From Clostridium thermarum (GTDB lineage: Bacteria; Bacillota; Clostridia; Clostridiales; Clostridiaceae): DNA of 64,000 nt. The position numbers were made by a program, and so were the translations under genes. Under the pieces are notes generated by a model, which was given only the letters and a program-made list of their open reading frames with translations, had not been told where the DNA came from and did no database searches. Every line of letters starts with the position of its first letter. The first letter of the stretch is position 1. Positions 27,160 to 35,601 of the stretch are shown here, piece by piece. The stretch is taken from positions 2,547,860 through 2,611,859 of the forward strand of contig NZ_CP040924.1 in the NCBI RefSeq assembly GCF_006351925.1, given 5' to 3'.

Positions 27160-28069
27160 TGTTTCTGTTTACAATCTCCACTCTTTTACTGATAGTATCA
27201 ATAGGTGTCTCCTTGGATATAAGGTGATATCTATAATTTACTGCTGCAGCTTCAATTATAACAGCAACGTTTCTCCCCGGTCTTATAGGGACAATAATCT
27301 TTCTTATAGGCACATTCAGTATATCCATATACTGTTTATCTACGCCTAATCTATCATAATTTTCGTCAGATCTCCACTGTTCTAAACATACAACTAAGTC
27401 AATTGTCTTTGAATAAAGCACGGAACTCAAGCCATAAAGGGCAGGAACATCTATTATGCCCATGCCCCTAACTTCCATCATTCCTGAGGTAATGTAAGGA
27501 GATGTTCCCATAAGCGTACCTTCAATTTCCTTTATATCTACTGCATCATCAGCTACCAGTCGATGTCCTCTCTTTATTAACTCCAGGGCAGTCTCACTTT
27601 TGCCGATTCCACTTTCCCCGGTTATTAATATGCCTATACCGTAGACATCCACCAATACACCATGCATTCTCGTCTCGGGTGCAAGTTTATCAGATAGGTA
27701 ACTTGTGAGTTTGCTGATGAATTTTGTAGAGGTCATATCCGTCTGTAATACCCACCTATTATTCTCAGCTGCATACTCCAGTATTTCCGGCTGAGGTTCT
27801 AAGCCCCTTGTAATTATTATGCAGGGAGTGTCAAAGGAAAAGAACTTTTTAAGTCTCTTTCTTCTAATTTCAGGCTGCATGGCATCTAAAAAACTCCATT
27901 CAGCCATACCTATTATTTGAATTCTCTCATTGGCAAAATAATTATAAAAGCCTGAAAACTGCAACCCCGGTCTATTAAAATCGCTGACACTGATTCCTGA
28001 ATCGCTATTACTCCTAATTAATACTTTGAGGTTTAAGTCCCCAATCAAATTGGATACACTAACAGACAT
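27152..28069 (-). CDS. hprK: HPr kinase/phosphorylase
   Basis: Bifunctional enzyme that adds or removes phosphate on Ser46 of HPr and so controls carbon catabolite repression in Firmicutes. Seen: an N-terminal domain, then MHGVLVDVYG (136-145), P-loop GESGIGKS (151-158), LVADDAVDI, and the C-terminal signature EVRGMGIIDVPALYG. Length 305 is standard. It is the first gene of a run with the cyclo-ligase and the corA remnant. Confidence 0.97.
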   Translation of the reverse strand: MSVSVSNLIGDLNLKVLIRSNSDSGISVSDFNRPGLQFSGFYNYFANERIQIIGMAEWSFLDAMQPEIRRKRLKKFFSFDTPCIIITRGLEPQPEILEYAAENNRWVLQTDMTSTKFISKLTSYLSDKLAPETRMHGVLVDVYGIGILITGESGIGKSETALELIKRGHRLVADDAVDIKEIEGTLMGTSPYITSGMMEVRGMGIIDVPALYGLSSVLYSKTIDLVVCLEQWRSDENYDRLGVDKQYMDILNVPIRKIIVPIRPGRNVAVIIEAAAVNYRYHLISKETPIDTISKRVEIVNRNNG

Positions 28070-28103
28070 AATTTAAAATCATTCCTTCCATTCTTGTTAA
28101 GCC

Positions 28104-28298
28104 CTAATTAGATCGACTTGTCTTCCTTTCAATAGTTTCTAACTGTGCTCTCAAATTACTTTTAAAGGAATCAATATATATTCTTCGAAGTCTTTGCTGT
28201 TCTTCAGCTTCCTCTACAGTCAATCCTTCTTTCTTACTCTTTTTATATAAAACATTAATTCTATTAATAATCTCTTCAATATTAAATTCTTTTCCCAT
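28104..28298 (-). CDS. DUF896 (YnzC-like) small protein
   Basis: A 64-residue protein starting at ATG 28298, chosen for the AGGAGG nine bases upstream. Family marks seen: IEEIINRINVLYKKSKKEGLT at the N-terminus and EQQRLRRIYID followed by FKSNLRAQLE. DUF896 proteins are small, helical and cytoplasmic; the Bacillus relatives are SOS-associated or of unknown role. It lies 34 nt upstream of hprK on the same strand. Confidence 0.88.
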   Translation of the reverse strand: MGKEFNIEEIINRINVLYKKSKKEGLTVEEAEEQQRLRRIYIDSFKSNLRAQLETIERKTSRSN

Positions 28299-28414
28299 TA
28301 TGTTAATCCTCCTGAGCATTTTATATACTCTATTATATCATATAGATTAATTAAAGTATTATATGAATGTGAATTTTATATTAACAAGCATTATGAAAAA
28401 TAAATCTTAGATAT

Positions 28415-28425
28415 TTTTCGACAAA
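28415..28425 (-). promoter_or_regulatory. Spo0A box (consensus match)
   Basis: Read on the minus strand, TTTGTCGAAAA matches the 0A box consensus TTTGTCRAAAA at every position. It lies about 228 nt upstream of the Spo0E-like start and 117 nt upstream of the DUF896 start. Confidence 0.6.
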
Positions 28426-28534
28426 TCATCCTTTCAAAGTTTTTACATTATTCAGCTTATCTTCTTACTCAATAGTGTTTTGTCCCATTTAAAAGTCTAT
28501 GAAAATGTTTTATTTTTACTTCATTGGCCCTAAA

Positions 28535-28545
28535 TTTGTCGTATT
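28535..28545 (+). promoter_or_regulatory. Second, weaker Spo0A-type box
   Basis: TTTGTCGTATT matches the first seven positions of the 0A box and departs at two of the last four. It lies 18 nt upstream of the -35 of the promoter at 28563-28590. Confidence 0.45.
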
Positions 28546-28562
28546 TTAAGATATTATTTTAT

Positions 28563-28590
28563 TTGCTTTTATTCATTATTTTGGTAAAAT
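28563..28590 (+). promoter_or_regulatory. Promoter of the Spo0E-like gene
   Basis: TTGCTT (28563-28568), 16-nt spacer, TAAAAT (28585-28590), about 55 nt before the gene. Confidence 0.6.
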
Positions 28591-28652
28591 AGTTTACGCA
28601 GAAAGATGTTAGTATTTTTTCATATGAATTTTTTTTATAAGGTGTGGTTAAA

Positions 28653-28826
28653 GTGATTAATAAAGTATGTTTGATTAAAAATATTGAGGCTCTAAGGGAA
28701 AGACTTTGTCAGACCTTGACATATTTAGATCCAACGGACATCACAGTCGTTAACATAAGTCAAGAATTGGACAAGTATATCGTACTTTACGAAAAATCAA
28801 AATGTTTAGTTATAGAAGGTACATAA
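28653..28826 (+). CDS. Spo0E-like aspartyl-phosphate phosphatase
   Basis: Small phosphatases of this family dephosphorylate Spo0A~P and restrain sporulation entry. The 57-residue product shows the two-helix pattern IEALRERLCQTL, a short turn, and the signature SQELDKYIVLYEK containing the SQELD catalytic motif. Start taken as GTG at 28653, with AAGGTG about eight bases before it; a GTG at 28644 is the alternative. The upstream Spo0A boxes suggest feedback. Monocistronic, ended by a strong hairpin. Confidence 0.85.
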   Translation: MINKVCLIKNIEALRERLCQTLTYLDPTDITVVNISQELDKYIVLYEKSKCLVIEGT

Positions 28827-28856
28827 AAATACCTCACATTTACTGTGAGGTATTTG
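28825..28856. terminator. Bidirectional terminator shared by Spo0E-like gene and 6S-like RNA
   Basis: AAATACCTCACA pairs perfectly with TGTGAGGTATTT around a 5-nt loop, with A/T tracts on both sides. The Spo0E-like stop codon is within 3 nt of it. Confidence 0.85.
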
Positions 28857-28867
28857 TTTCTGCTAAG

Positions 28868-29100
28868 TATGATCCCAACATGCCGATATGCTTATCTATT
28901 CATACCCGCCTTCTCGCAGGTGGGTTTTTCGCATCTTAACTCTGTCTTCTTCTGTTTGAATACGAGTAAACTAATATTCACCTCATATCAATACAAACAT
29001 TAAGTTGTTGAAGCCTGACATTATTAAGAATTTTGAAAATCCCTTATATCATATGTCGGTTGAATATCATAAGCGATTCGTACATCTCAGGATTTACTTT
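28868..29100 (-). ncRNA. ssrS: 6S-like regulatory RNA candidate
   Basis: About 230 nt with no gene but a strong promoter at its 5' end. The two ends pair as a long closing stem: AATCCTGAGATG (29083-29094) with CATGTTGGGAT (28872-28882), GCTTAT (29069-29074) with ATAAGC (28890-28895), and ATTCA (29061-29065) with TGAAT (28898-28902). A terminal hairpin CCCACCTGCGAGAAGGCGGG lies inside. The 5' end CCTGAGATGT resembles the E. coli 6S start. 6S RNA binds the sigma-A holoenzyme as an open-promoter mimic. Family membership is inferred from fold and length, not from a covariance search. Confidence 0.6.
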
Positions 29101-29106
29101 AATATA

Positions 29107-29134
29107 ATTATATCATAATCAATATACCTTTCAA
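29107..29134 (-). promoter_or_regulatory. Promoter of the 6S-like RNA
   Basis: TTGAAA (29129-29134), 16-nt spacer, TATAAT (29107-29112); transcription would start near 29100. Confidence 0.75.
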
Positions 29135-29230
29135 CGATGATATACTCACGTTTTAAACCCTTTTTTATCTTTTCGGTCAGATACTATTAAATAGCTATGA
29201 AAATCTTTTCATAGCTGAATTGCACTAGTA

Positions 29231-29632
29231 TTATAGTTCTAATTCGTCCAGTACATCCTCTATATTATAGTTCTTATCTACTTCTGAAATAACAGCTATA
29301 AATTCACAGTAGTCATAGCTTTCCTTGTCAGCTTCGTAAGTAATATATTGGGCCTGCAGTTCAAACTCCTCCATAAGTTCTTCTATAATCTCTCCTGCAT
29401 TATCAACTGCAATTTCATTTAAATATGTTAAAAAGAACTCATCGTACCATTCATCTGATTCCTGTTCATCTTCGCACTCATCATTGGCGTATGCCCTTGC
29501 GGATGCTAATTCGTCACTGTCAAAATCATAATAAAATCTAACAACTAAAGCATCATCCTTGTACTCCAGCTCCTCTACGTCTGTTAAATCATTATCCTCT
29601 AGAAATTTAATAATTTGCTTTTTATCTAACAT
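29231..29632 (-). CDS. Acidic hypothetical protein, 133 residues
   Basis: Not recognised. A very acidic soluble protein (many D and E; YDFDSDELASARAYANDE, DEQESDEWYDEFF) with no signal peptide. ATG at 29632 is chosen because GGAGG lies five bases upstream. It lies 20 nt after the DUF1292 gene and the two are probably co-transcribed; both are acidic. Function unknown. Confidence 0.75.
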   Translation of the reverse strand: MLDKKQIIKFLEDNDLTDVEELEYKDDALVVRFYYDFDSDELASARAYANDECEDEQESDEWYDEFFLTYLNEIAVDNAGEIIEELMEEFELQAQYITYEADKESYDYCEFIAVISEVDKNYNIEDVLDELEL

Positions 29633-29652
29633 AATAACCTCCAAAATACGTA

Positions 29653-29883
29653 TTATTCTTCTTCCAGGTATTCTTTATATTTTTTTTGTACTCTTTCAAA
29701 CTCTTCTTCATCTTCTACAAAATTATAAACTACATTACCATCTTCCTCATCCACCCTAAAGGCGAAAGCATCCTCATCGCCGCCTTCCACCGGTGACAAA
29801 ATCATATAGTTTTTTTGGTCTACCTGTAATCTTGCAACTACTTCACATTCTATCTTATTTCCTGACTCGTCCTTAAAGGCCAT
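29653..29883 (-). CDS. DUF1292 family protein
   Basis: A 76-residue acidic protein from ATG 29883 (longer TTG start at 29901). The pattern [39 protein letters not shown] and [10 protein letters not shown] fits the DUF1292 family that usually lies near ruvX/yqgF in clostridia. Those neighbours are absent here. Function unknown; the fold is thought to be a small beta protein. Confidence 0.85.
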   Translation of the reverse strand: MAFKDESGNKIECEVVARLQVDQKNYMILSPVEGGDEDAFAFRVDEEDGNVVYNFVEDEEEFERVQKKYKEYLEEE

Positions 29884-30087
29884 TATTTCTCTTTCTTCCA
29901 AAATATATTCACTCCAATCGTTTATTTAGTTTAAGTATTCTTCTGTAAAGCCATATGTAACTCTCCTTTTCAGATTCTACCTATAGCTTTACCCTTTATA
30001 CGAATTTTTATCATCCTACTTTCATGGATGCCAAGACTAATTGTACCATAATAAGCCAAGAGGTGCAAAAATATTTAAGTTAACCTA

Positions 30088-30120
30088 TAAAAAAGGTACT
30101 ACCCCTATGAGTAATACCTC
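30088..30120 (-). terminator. Terminator of the ECF S-component gene
   Basis: AGGTATTAC pairs with GTAGTACCT (one G-T) around a 9-nt loop, followed by TTTTTT on the minus strand. Confidence 0.8.
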
Positions 30121-30130
30121 TAGAAAATAT

Positions 30131-30631
30131 TTATTTGTTTACAACAAATTCTTTTCTTCCTGCTTTTGATAATGATTTTACAAAGATGGCAGTAAAACCA
30201 CCATCGATAAAGTGATGAATTAAGGTTCCCACTCCTACAGTGAGGAGGGCAAATTCTATTTGACCAGTCAACAGTATAACCACTATAGCCTCAAGTATGG
30301 CATGTACCGGAGATGTTATAGCTACCACCTTAGTAAAGGATACTCCCTTTCTAAGTAATACTGCTCCTGCTATTCCAACAAAAATGTGCATTGCAGCTCT
30401 TGCAGCAATAACAGCACCTTTTGTCATCAAAAAGCCTAATGCTGATCCTATTCCAACGAAGGCTGCTGAGAATGGTCCCAAAAACATTGCTAAAAACATT
30501 GGTACATGAGAAGCCAATGTAGCTGAGAAAACTGGTGGAATCTGTACACTAAGTACACCAAAATATAAAGGAATAATAATTGCTAAGCAAGTTAATACTG
30601 CTGTGATTGTTAATTTTCTTACATTTATCAT
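30131..30631 (-). CDS. ECF transporter substrate-binding (S) component
   Basis: Integral membrane vitamin-binding subunit that docks on a shared EcfAA'T module. Seen: 166 residues from ATG 30631 (GGAGG eight bases upstream), about six membrane segments, an opening KLTITAVLTCLAIIIPLYFG and the SATLASHVPMFLAMFLGPF and AARAAMHIFVG stretches. The gene stands alone, the typical group II arrangement. Resembles the NiaX-like group, so niacin is a guess; the substrate is not established. Confidence 0.85.
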   Translation of the reverse strand: MINVRKLTITAVLTCLAIIIPLYFGVLSVQIPPVFSATLASHVPMFLAMFLGPFSAAFVGIGSALGFLMTKGAVIAARAAMHIFVGIAGAVLLRKGVSFTKVVAITSPVHAILEAIVVILLTGQIEFALLTVGVGTLIHHFIDGGFTAIFVKSLSKAGRKEFVVNK

Positions 30632-30649
30632 ATTTACATCCTCCATTCA

Positions 30650-30694
30650 CTAATGTATATACATTAGTATATACCATAACTGTTTAGCTGTAAA
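30650..30694 (-). promoter_or_regulatory. Promoter with perfect palindromic operator, ECF S gene
   Basis: TTTACA (30689-30694) and TATACT (30666-30671) with 17-nt spacing. Overlapping the -10 end and the start point is a perfect 18-bp palindrome CTAATGTATATACATTAG (30650-30667), the position of a repressor operator. The gene's ribosome binding site follows about 13 nt later. Confidence 0.75.
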
Positions 30695-30739
30695 TACTCT
30701 TTTTTTGATGTAAAGGTTTATATGCAAGATAAATAAAAA

Positions 30740-30761
30740 AATGGTGAATTACTCACCATTA
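30740..30761 (-). terminator. Terminator of the peptide deformylase gene
   Basis: AATGGTGA pairs with TCACCATT around GTAAT, followed by seven T; overlaps the stop codon. Confidence 0.8.
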
Positions 30762-31235
30762 GTCTTCTATCTTATAAACTTTTTGGGTCCTATCTATATA
30801 CATTATGCCATTCAAGTGATCTATTTCATGACAAAAGGCCCTTGCCAATAATCCTTCAGCCGTATACTCTACGATTCTACCCTCTGAGGTAATGCCCCTT
30901 ACCTTCACCTTTTTGGGTCTTTCAACTTCTCCTTCATAACCTACATAGCTTAGACAGCCTTCTATACTGATTTCTTTACCCTCAGCTTCAATTATTTCTG
31001 GATTTATCAGTATTATAGGTTGAAAATCGTCGTCTCTCATGTCTATGAGTATAACTCTTTTTAAAACTCCAATCTGTGGCGCTGCTAAGCCAATGCCATC
31101 ACAGTTGTACAGTGTATCCTGCATGTCCTTTATGAGTTTCAAAATTTGCTTATCTATCTTTTCAACCTTTTCACAAGGTGTCTTTAATGCTTTGTCCCCA
31201 TATTGTAATATCTTTCTTACCGCCATACTCGTCAC
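30759..31235 (-). CDS. def: Peptide deformylase
   Basis: Removes the formyl group from the N-terminal Met of nascent proteins. Seen: motif 1 GIGLAAPQIG (residues 47-56), motif 2 EGCLSY with metal ligand Cys94, and motif 3 HEIDHLNG with His136, Glu137 and His140. Length 158 fits the shorter Firmicutes type. The start is GTG at 31235, chosen because GGGAG lies nine bases upstream; an ATG three codons later is the alternative. An inverted repeat encloses the ribosome binding site. Confidence 0.95.
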   Translation of the reverse strand: MTSMAVRKILQYGDKALKTPCEKVEKIDKQILKLIKDMQDTLYNCDGIGLAAPQIGVLKRVILIDMRDDDFQPIILINPEIIEAEGKEISIEGCLSYVGYEGEVERPKKVKVRGITSEGRIVEYTAEGLLARAFCHEIDHLNGIMYIDRTQKVYKIED

Positions 31236-31267
31236 AATTTAAATCTCCCAAACAGGAAATTTAAATT
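31236..31267 (-). promoter_or_regulatory. Inverted repeat enclosing the def ribosome binding site
   Basis: AATTTAAAT (31259-31267) and ATTTAAATT (31236-31244) are a perfect 9-bp pair; the 14-nt loop holds GGGAG, and the GTG start abuts the stem. Confidence 0.5.
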
Positions 31268-31388
31268 TTTCCTCCTTATTTTTTTATGATATATATTATA
31301 TTCTATATATTATTATGGTAGATGTCCATGGTAAAATCTATTATTTATATACTTTCAATGGTACATATATAGTTTAAGTTTTGAGCTA

Positions 31389-31420
31389 TAAAAAAGCCAG
31401 TCCTTTGGGACTGACTTATT
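31389..31420 (-). terminator. Terminator of the V-ATPase operon
   Basis: GTCAGTCC pairs with GGACTGGC around CAAA, followed by TTTTTT on the minus strand; overlaps the end of the last gene. Confidence 0.85.
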
Positions 31421-32069
31421 GTAATTGATTCTGTTGTTCCACCATGAGAGATTTAACCTTCATAAGTCTTGTGATATTTCCTCTCTCATCCTCATCCAGC
31501 TTCATCTTGATATATCTGATTGTCTCTCTGAGTTGTGGTATTGTAGCATATTCTAGGGCGTTAACCCTTCTACGGGTCTTCTCTATTTCATCGGCCATGA
31601 GCTGGCTGGACTTTTCTACTTCCGCCAATTCAAGGAGCTTGGGAAGGATTCCGTAGAGCTTATCGATGGCTGAGTCCAGTTCGCCGGAGGTGGAAGCAAA
31701 ACCATAGGGGTATATGCTTCCCTTGTCTTCACCCATCTGCCTTCTAAAACTCATTACAGGAACGTTAACGCTCATTATGTTTCTGTTGGTTACTTCTACA
31801 CCAATTTTTTCTTTTGGGTACATAATAGCTTCTTCCAAAAGTTCTGAAGACATTACTGCTCTGGCCATGAGAAATTCCTTCAGAGAGCTTCCAAGCTCTT
31901 TTTCAACATCTTTTCTAAGCTCATCGTTGTATTTAACAAGGTCGATGAATCTTCTCATAAGCTCATCCTGTTTATCCTTGAGCAGCTTGTGGCCTCTTAC
32001 GGCGGTTACAAGTCTCTTCTTCAGATTGCTAAGCTCCATTCTCGTAGGATTGACATTAAGTCTTGCCAT
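31416..32069 (-). CDS. ntpD: V-type ATPase subunit D (central stalk)
   Basis: Central rotor shaft that links the A3B3 head to the membrane ring. Seen: 217 residues, an N-terminal coiled coil ([19 protein letters not shown]), a middle region, and a C-terminal coiled coil rich in R and E ([19 protein letters not shown]), the usual D-subunit layout. Last gene of the operon, 2 nt after subunit B. Confidence 0.95.
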   Translation of the reverse strand: MARLNVNPTRMELSNLKKRLVTAVRGHKLLKDKQDELMRRFIDLVKYNDELRKDVEKELGSSLKEFLMARAVMSSELLEEAIMYPKEKIGVEVTNRNIMSVNVPVMSFRRQMGEDKGSIYPYGFASTSGELDSAIDKLYGILPKLLELAEVEKSSQLMADEIEKTRRRVNALEYATIPQLRETIRYIKMKLDEDERGNITRLMKVKSLMVEQQNQLQ

Positions 32070-32071
32070 GC

Positions 32072-33454
32072 TTAATCATCCTCTCTCTTGGGCAGGTACT
32101 TTTCCAGATACTCATCTCTGATTCTCTTAAGCTCAGTCTTTGGAAGTATGGATAGGAGCTTCCATCCAAGATTTAAAGTTTCCTCAATGGTTCTGTTTGT
32201 TGTAAAGCCCTGAGAAACATATTCCTTTTCAAAACCTTCGGCAAATTTCGCATAGAGCTTATCAGTGTCTGAAAGTGCTGATTCTCCAAGGATTGCTGCC
32301 AATTCCTTTGCCTGCTTACCTTGAGCATAGGCTGAGAACAGCTGATTCATAGTATCTGCATGATCTTCTCTGGTTTTTCCCTTTCCTATACCTTTGTCCT
32401 TAAGTCTTGATAGGGATGGCAGAACATCTATTGGAGGCATAACCCCTTTTCTGTAAAGTTCTCTGCTTAGGATTATCTGTCCTTCAGTTATATAACCGGT
32501 AAGGTCAGGAATAGGATGAGTTTTATCGTCCTCAGGCATTGTCAGGATTGGTATCTGTGTAATAGATCCTTCTTTTCCTCTGATTCGTCCTGCTCTTTCG
32601 TATAGGTTAGCAAGGTCTGTATATAGATATCCAGGGTAACCTCTTCTGCCCGGAACTTCCTTTCTTGCTGCTGATACCTGTCGTAGGGCTTCTGCATAGT
32701 TAGTCATGTCTGTCATGATAACCAGAACATGCATCCCCTTTTGGTATGCCAAGAATTCAGCTGTAGTTAGGGCCATTCTTGGGGTTGATATTCTTTCAAC
32801 TGCCGGGTCATTGGCAAGGTTCATAAACATTACTGTCCTGTCAATGGCTCCGGTCTTTGTGAAGTCATCTATAAAGAACTGGGCTTCTTCAAACGTAATA
32901 CCTATGGCAGCAAACACAACGGCGAACTTTGAATCTGAGTTCAGAACTCTTGCCTGTCTTGTTATTTGTGCTGCTAATTCGGCGTGAGGCAGTCCGGATC
33001 CGGAGAACACCGGAAGCTTTTGTCCTCTAACCAATGTGTTTAGTCCGTCAATAGCGGAAATTCCTGTTTGTATAAACTCATTAGGATAGTCTCTTGAAAC
33101 AGGATTCATAGGTACACCGTTGATATCTGATTTAGTCTCTGGTATAAGCATTGGACCGTCGTCCTTTGGTCTTCCCAATCCGTCAAATACTCTTCCCAGC
33201 ATATCTTCTGAAAGAGATATTTCAAGAGGTCTTCCTAAAAATCTTGCTTTACTGTCCCTTAGATTTATACCTGCAGGGCCTTCAAAAAGCTGCACAACAG
33301 CCTTATCTTCATTTATTTCAAGCACTCTGCCTCGGCGGATTTCTCCGTTAAGAAGCTCTATTTCAACTAATTCCTCGTACTTAGCACCTTCTACCTGTTC
33401 AACTACCATCAGTGGGCCAACTACTTCTTTAATGGTTCTGTACTCCTTAAGCAT
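32072..33454 (-). CDS. ntpB: V-type ATPase subunit B (non-catalytic)
   Basis: Non-catalytic head subunit alternating with A. Seen: 460 residues, [17 protein letters not shown] opening, [35 protein letters not shown] in place of a true P-loop (lacking GKT), and [19 protein letters not shown]. This matches the B-type with a degenerate nucleotide loop. It overlaps the subunit A stop by 8 nt. Confidence 0.97.
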   Translation of the reverse strand: MLKEYRTIKEVVGPLMVVEQVEGAKYEELVEIELLNGEIRRGRVLEINEDKAVVQLFEGPAGINLRDSKARFLGRPLEISLSEDMLGRVFDGLGRPKDDGPMLIPETKSDINGVPMNPVSRDYPNEFIQTGISAIDGLNTLVRGQKLPVFSGSGLPHAELAAQITRQARVLNSDSKFAVVFAAIGITFEEAQFFIDDFTKTGAIDRTVMFMNLANDPAVERISTPRMALTTAEFLAYQKGMHVLVIMTDMTNYAEALRQVSAARKEVPGRRGYPGYLYTDLANLYERAGRIRGKEGSITQIPILTMPEDDKTHPIPDLTGYITEGQIILSRELYRKGVMPPIDVLPSLSRLKDKGIGKGKTREDHADTMNQLFSAYAQGKQAKELAAILGESALSDTDKLYAKFAEGFEKEYVSQGFTTNRTIEETLNLGWKLLSILPKTELKRIRDEYLEKYLPKREDD

Positions 33455-35219
33455 TTACTATACCTCCTTCACTGATTAGTCTGTCTATAGCTGCCTTGAT
33501 TTCCTCAGCAATAGCGTCCATTCTAGCTATATCAGCTTCAGGGATATATTTTGCTCTGGCTATTTTATCTCTTTCTTCCAATCCAAGTATCTTCTTCAAA
33601 TATACTCCCGCATCAAGAGCTCTCTTTGCCTCATCCTCAAAGCTTAAAACAAGTTGCAGCATTTTATACTGCTTTGCAAAGGATGCATAGGAATCTACTT
33701 CGTGGAAAGCGTTCTGCTGCAGGTAATCTTCTCTGATGGACCTAGCAATTTCAAGCTTCAGCTGATCCCTTTCTGAGAGAGCATCATAACCTACAAGTCT
33801 TACAATTTCCTGTAACTCAGCTTCCTCTTGTAACATAGCCATAGCTCTTATTCTGAGCTTAGTCCAATTTTCTCCGACATTTTCATCCATCCAACCGCTT
33901 ACTTTTTCTAAATAAAGAGAATAAGAGCTAAGCCAGTTGATTGCAGGGAAATGTCTTCTGTAGGCAAGCTGTGAATCCAAGCCCCAGAATACCTTAACAA
34001 TTCTTAAGGTTGACTGAGTTACCGGTTCAGATAGGTCTCCTCCCGGAGGTGATACTGCGCCTATAGCTGTCAGTGCTCCTTCTCTTCCATCTTCTCCAAG
34101 ACATATAACCTTACCTGCTCTTTCATAGAACTCAGCCAGTCGTGAACCAAGATATGCAGGGTATCCTTCTTCACCGGGCATTTCTTCCAGTCTTCCGGAC
34201 ATTTCTCTAAGCGCTTCTGCCCACCTTGAAGTAGAGTCTGCCATTAGAGCTACAGAATATCCCATATCTCTGAAATACTCAGCTATGGTTATACCTGTAT
34301 AAATTGAGGCTTCTCTAGCTGCCACCGGCATATTAGAAGTGTTTGCTATAAGCACTGTCCTCTTCATTAAGGATTCTCCGGTCTTTGGGTCCTTCAATTC
34401 CGGGAATTCATTTAAAACGTCAGTCATTTCATTTCCACGTTCACCGCAGCCAACGTAAACAACTATTTCAACATCAGCCCATTTTGCAAGCTGGTGCTGA
34501 ACTACGGTCTTACCGCTTCCGAAGGGTCCCGGAACACAGGCAGTTCCTCCTTTTGTTACTGGGAAAAAGGTATCTATTACTCTCTGTCCAGTTACCATAG
34601 GACCTACCGGATTTAACTTCTGCTTAACCGGTCTTCCCCTTCTAACCGGCCACTTTTGCATCAAAGTAATTTCTTTTGCTCCCTTTGAAGTTTTTACTTC
34701 CGCGACCTTATCCACTACGGTATAGTCACCTTCCTGAATGTAAGTAAGTTCTCCTTCAATACCGTAAGGAACCATTATTCTATGCTCAATTACAGTTGTT
34801 TCTTGAACCACTCCGATTATATCTCCGGCAGATACTTTATCTCCCACCTTTTTTGTAGGAGTAAAATGCCATACCTTCTCTCTGTCCAACGGATTAACCT
34901 CAACACCTCTGTCCAGCCAATCTCCCCTTTGGTCTCTTATGGCATTAAGAGGCCTTTGTATTCCATCAAACATAGCTTCTAAAAGTCCTGGTCCAAGTTC
35001 CACACTTAGTGGTTCTCCGGTAGTGTAAACCGGTTCTCCAGGTCCAAGACCTACAGTTTCTTCATATACCTGAATGGAAGCTCTATCGCCTCGCATTTCT
35101 ATTATTTCACCAATAAGACGTTTATCACTTACTCTGACAACGTCATATACACTTGCATCTTCCATGCCCTCTGCAACTACAAGAGGACCTGAAACCTTGA
35201 CTATTCTCCCTGTCTTCAA
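33447..35219 (-). CDS. ntpA: V-type ATPase subunit A (catalytic)
   Basis: Catalytic ATPase subunit of the A3B3 head. Seen: 590 residues, N-terminal beta-barrel ([16 protein letters not shown]), the non-homologous insert (about 110-200), P-loop [11 protein letters not shown] near 235, catalytic Glu in [15 protein letters not shown], and the [24 protein letters not shown] signature in two parts ([21 protein letters not shown]). Length is standard. It overlaps subunit B and follows subunit F by 61 nt, a gap that holds a repeat unit. Confidence 0.98.
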   Translation of the reverse strand: MKTGRIVKVSGPLVVAEGMEDASVYDVVRVSDKRLIGEIIEMRGDRASIQVYEETVGLGPGEPVYTTGEPLSVELGPGLLEAMFDGIQRPLNAIRDQRGDWLDRGVEVNPLDREKVWHFTPTKKVGDKVSAGDIIGVVQETTVIEHRIMVPYGIEGELTYIQEGDYTVVDKVAEVKTSKGAKEITLMQKWPVRRGRPVKQKLNPVGPMVTGQRVIDTFFPVTKGGTACVPGPFGSGKTVVQHQLAKWADVEIVVYVGCGERGNEMTDVLNEFPELKDPKTGESLMKRTVLIANTSNMPVAAREASIYTGITIAEYFRDMGYSVALMADSTSRWAEALREMSGRLEEMPGEEGYPAYLGSRLAEFYERAGKVICLGEDGREGALTAIGAVSPPGGDLSEPVTQSTLRIVKVFWGLDSQLAYRRHFPAINWLSSYSLYLEKVSGWMDENVGENWTKLRIRAMAMLQEEAELQEIVRLVGYDALSERDQLKLEIARSIREDYLQQNAFHEVDSYASFAKQYKMLQLVLSFEDEAKRALDAGVYLKKILGLEERDKIARAKYIPEADIARMDAIAEEIKAAIDRLISEGGIVNA

Positions 35220-35243
35220 GTTACCTACCTACCTTCCTTTATT

Positions 35244-35280
35244 AATTGACAATTGTCAAATTTCAATTATCAATTGAAAT
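35244..35280. repeat. Short copy of the TTGACAATTG intergenic repeat
   Basis: AATTGACAATTGTCAAATTT followed by CAATTATCAATTG lies between the F and A genes. The core TTGACAATTG and its inverted copy recur at 46443-46585 and 49880-49956. Confidence 0.6.
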
Positions 35281-35601
35281 TTACTGATTATTGTCAAGTA
35301 TATTTACACCTACTGCTTTTTCAACATTGTCTCTTATTCTTTGTAATCCAATATTAAGGCTTCCTTGATTACTTGGAATTAGTATTATTGAAGGCAGCAT
35401 AGATCTATTGTATCTTGCTATTGTTTCCTCAATATCCTTTGCAGCCTGTTCTGTTATAAATATTACTGCATAGTTACTGGCTGCTAAACGGTCTACGGTT
35501 TTCCTAGCGTCTTCTTCGCCGTATACCGGAAATACTTCTATTCCTAATGCTTTGAAGGCTAATACGGAATCCTTATCTCCAACAACAGCTATCTTATACA
35601 T
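35281..35601 (-). CDS. ntpF: V-type ATPase subunit F
   Basis: Small regulatory subunit of the central stalk. Seen: 106 residues from ATG 35601, which overlaps the subunit C stop (ATGTATAA), an opening [20 protein letters not shown], a central [14 protein letters not shown], and [10 protein letters not shown] near the C-terminus, all typical of the Rossmann-like F subunit. A GTG nine bases further upstream is an alternative start. Confidence 0.94.
   Translation of the reverse strand: MYKIAVVGDKDSVLAFKALGIEVFPVYGEEDARKTVDRLAASNYAVIFITEQAAKDIEETIARYNRSMLPSIILIPSNQGSLNIGLQRIRDNVEKAVGVNILDNNQ

Larger units (their letters stand above)
28299..28562. other. Intergenic region with two Spo0A-type boxes
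   Basis: A 264-nt AT-rich stretch between divergent genes. Its only recognisable sites are the two 0A-like boxes described separately; it holds no gene. Confidence 0.6.

Noticed and set aside
31714-32121. 135-codon plus-strand frame opposite the V-ATPase D/B genes
   Set aside because: Serine/leucine-rich translation typical of an antisense shadow of a coding gene, with no ribosome site.
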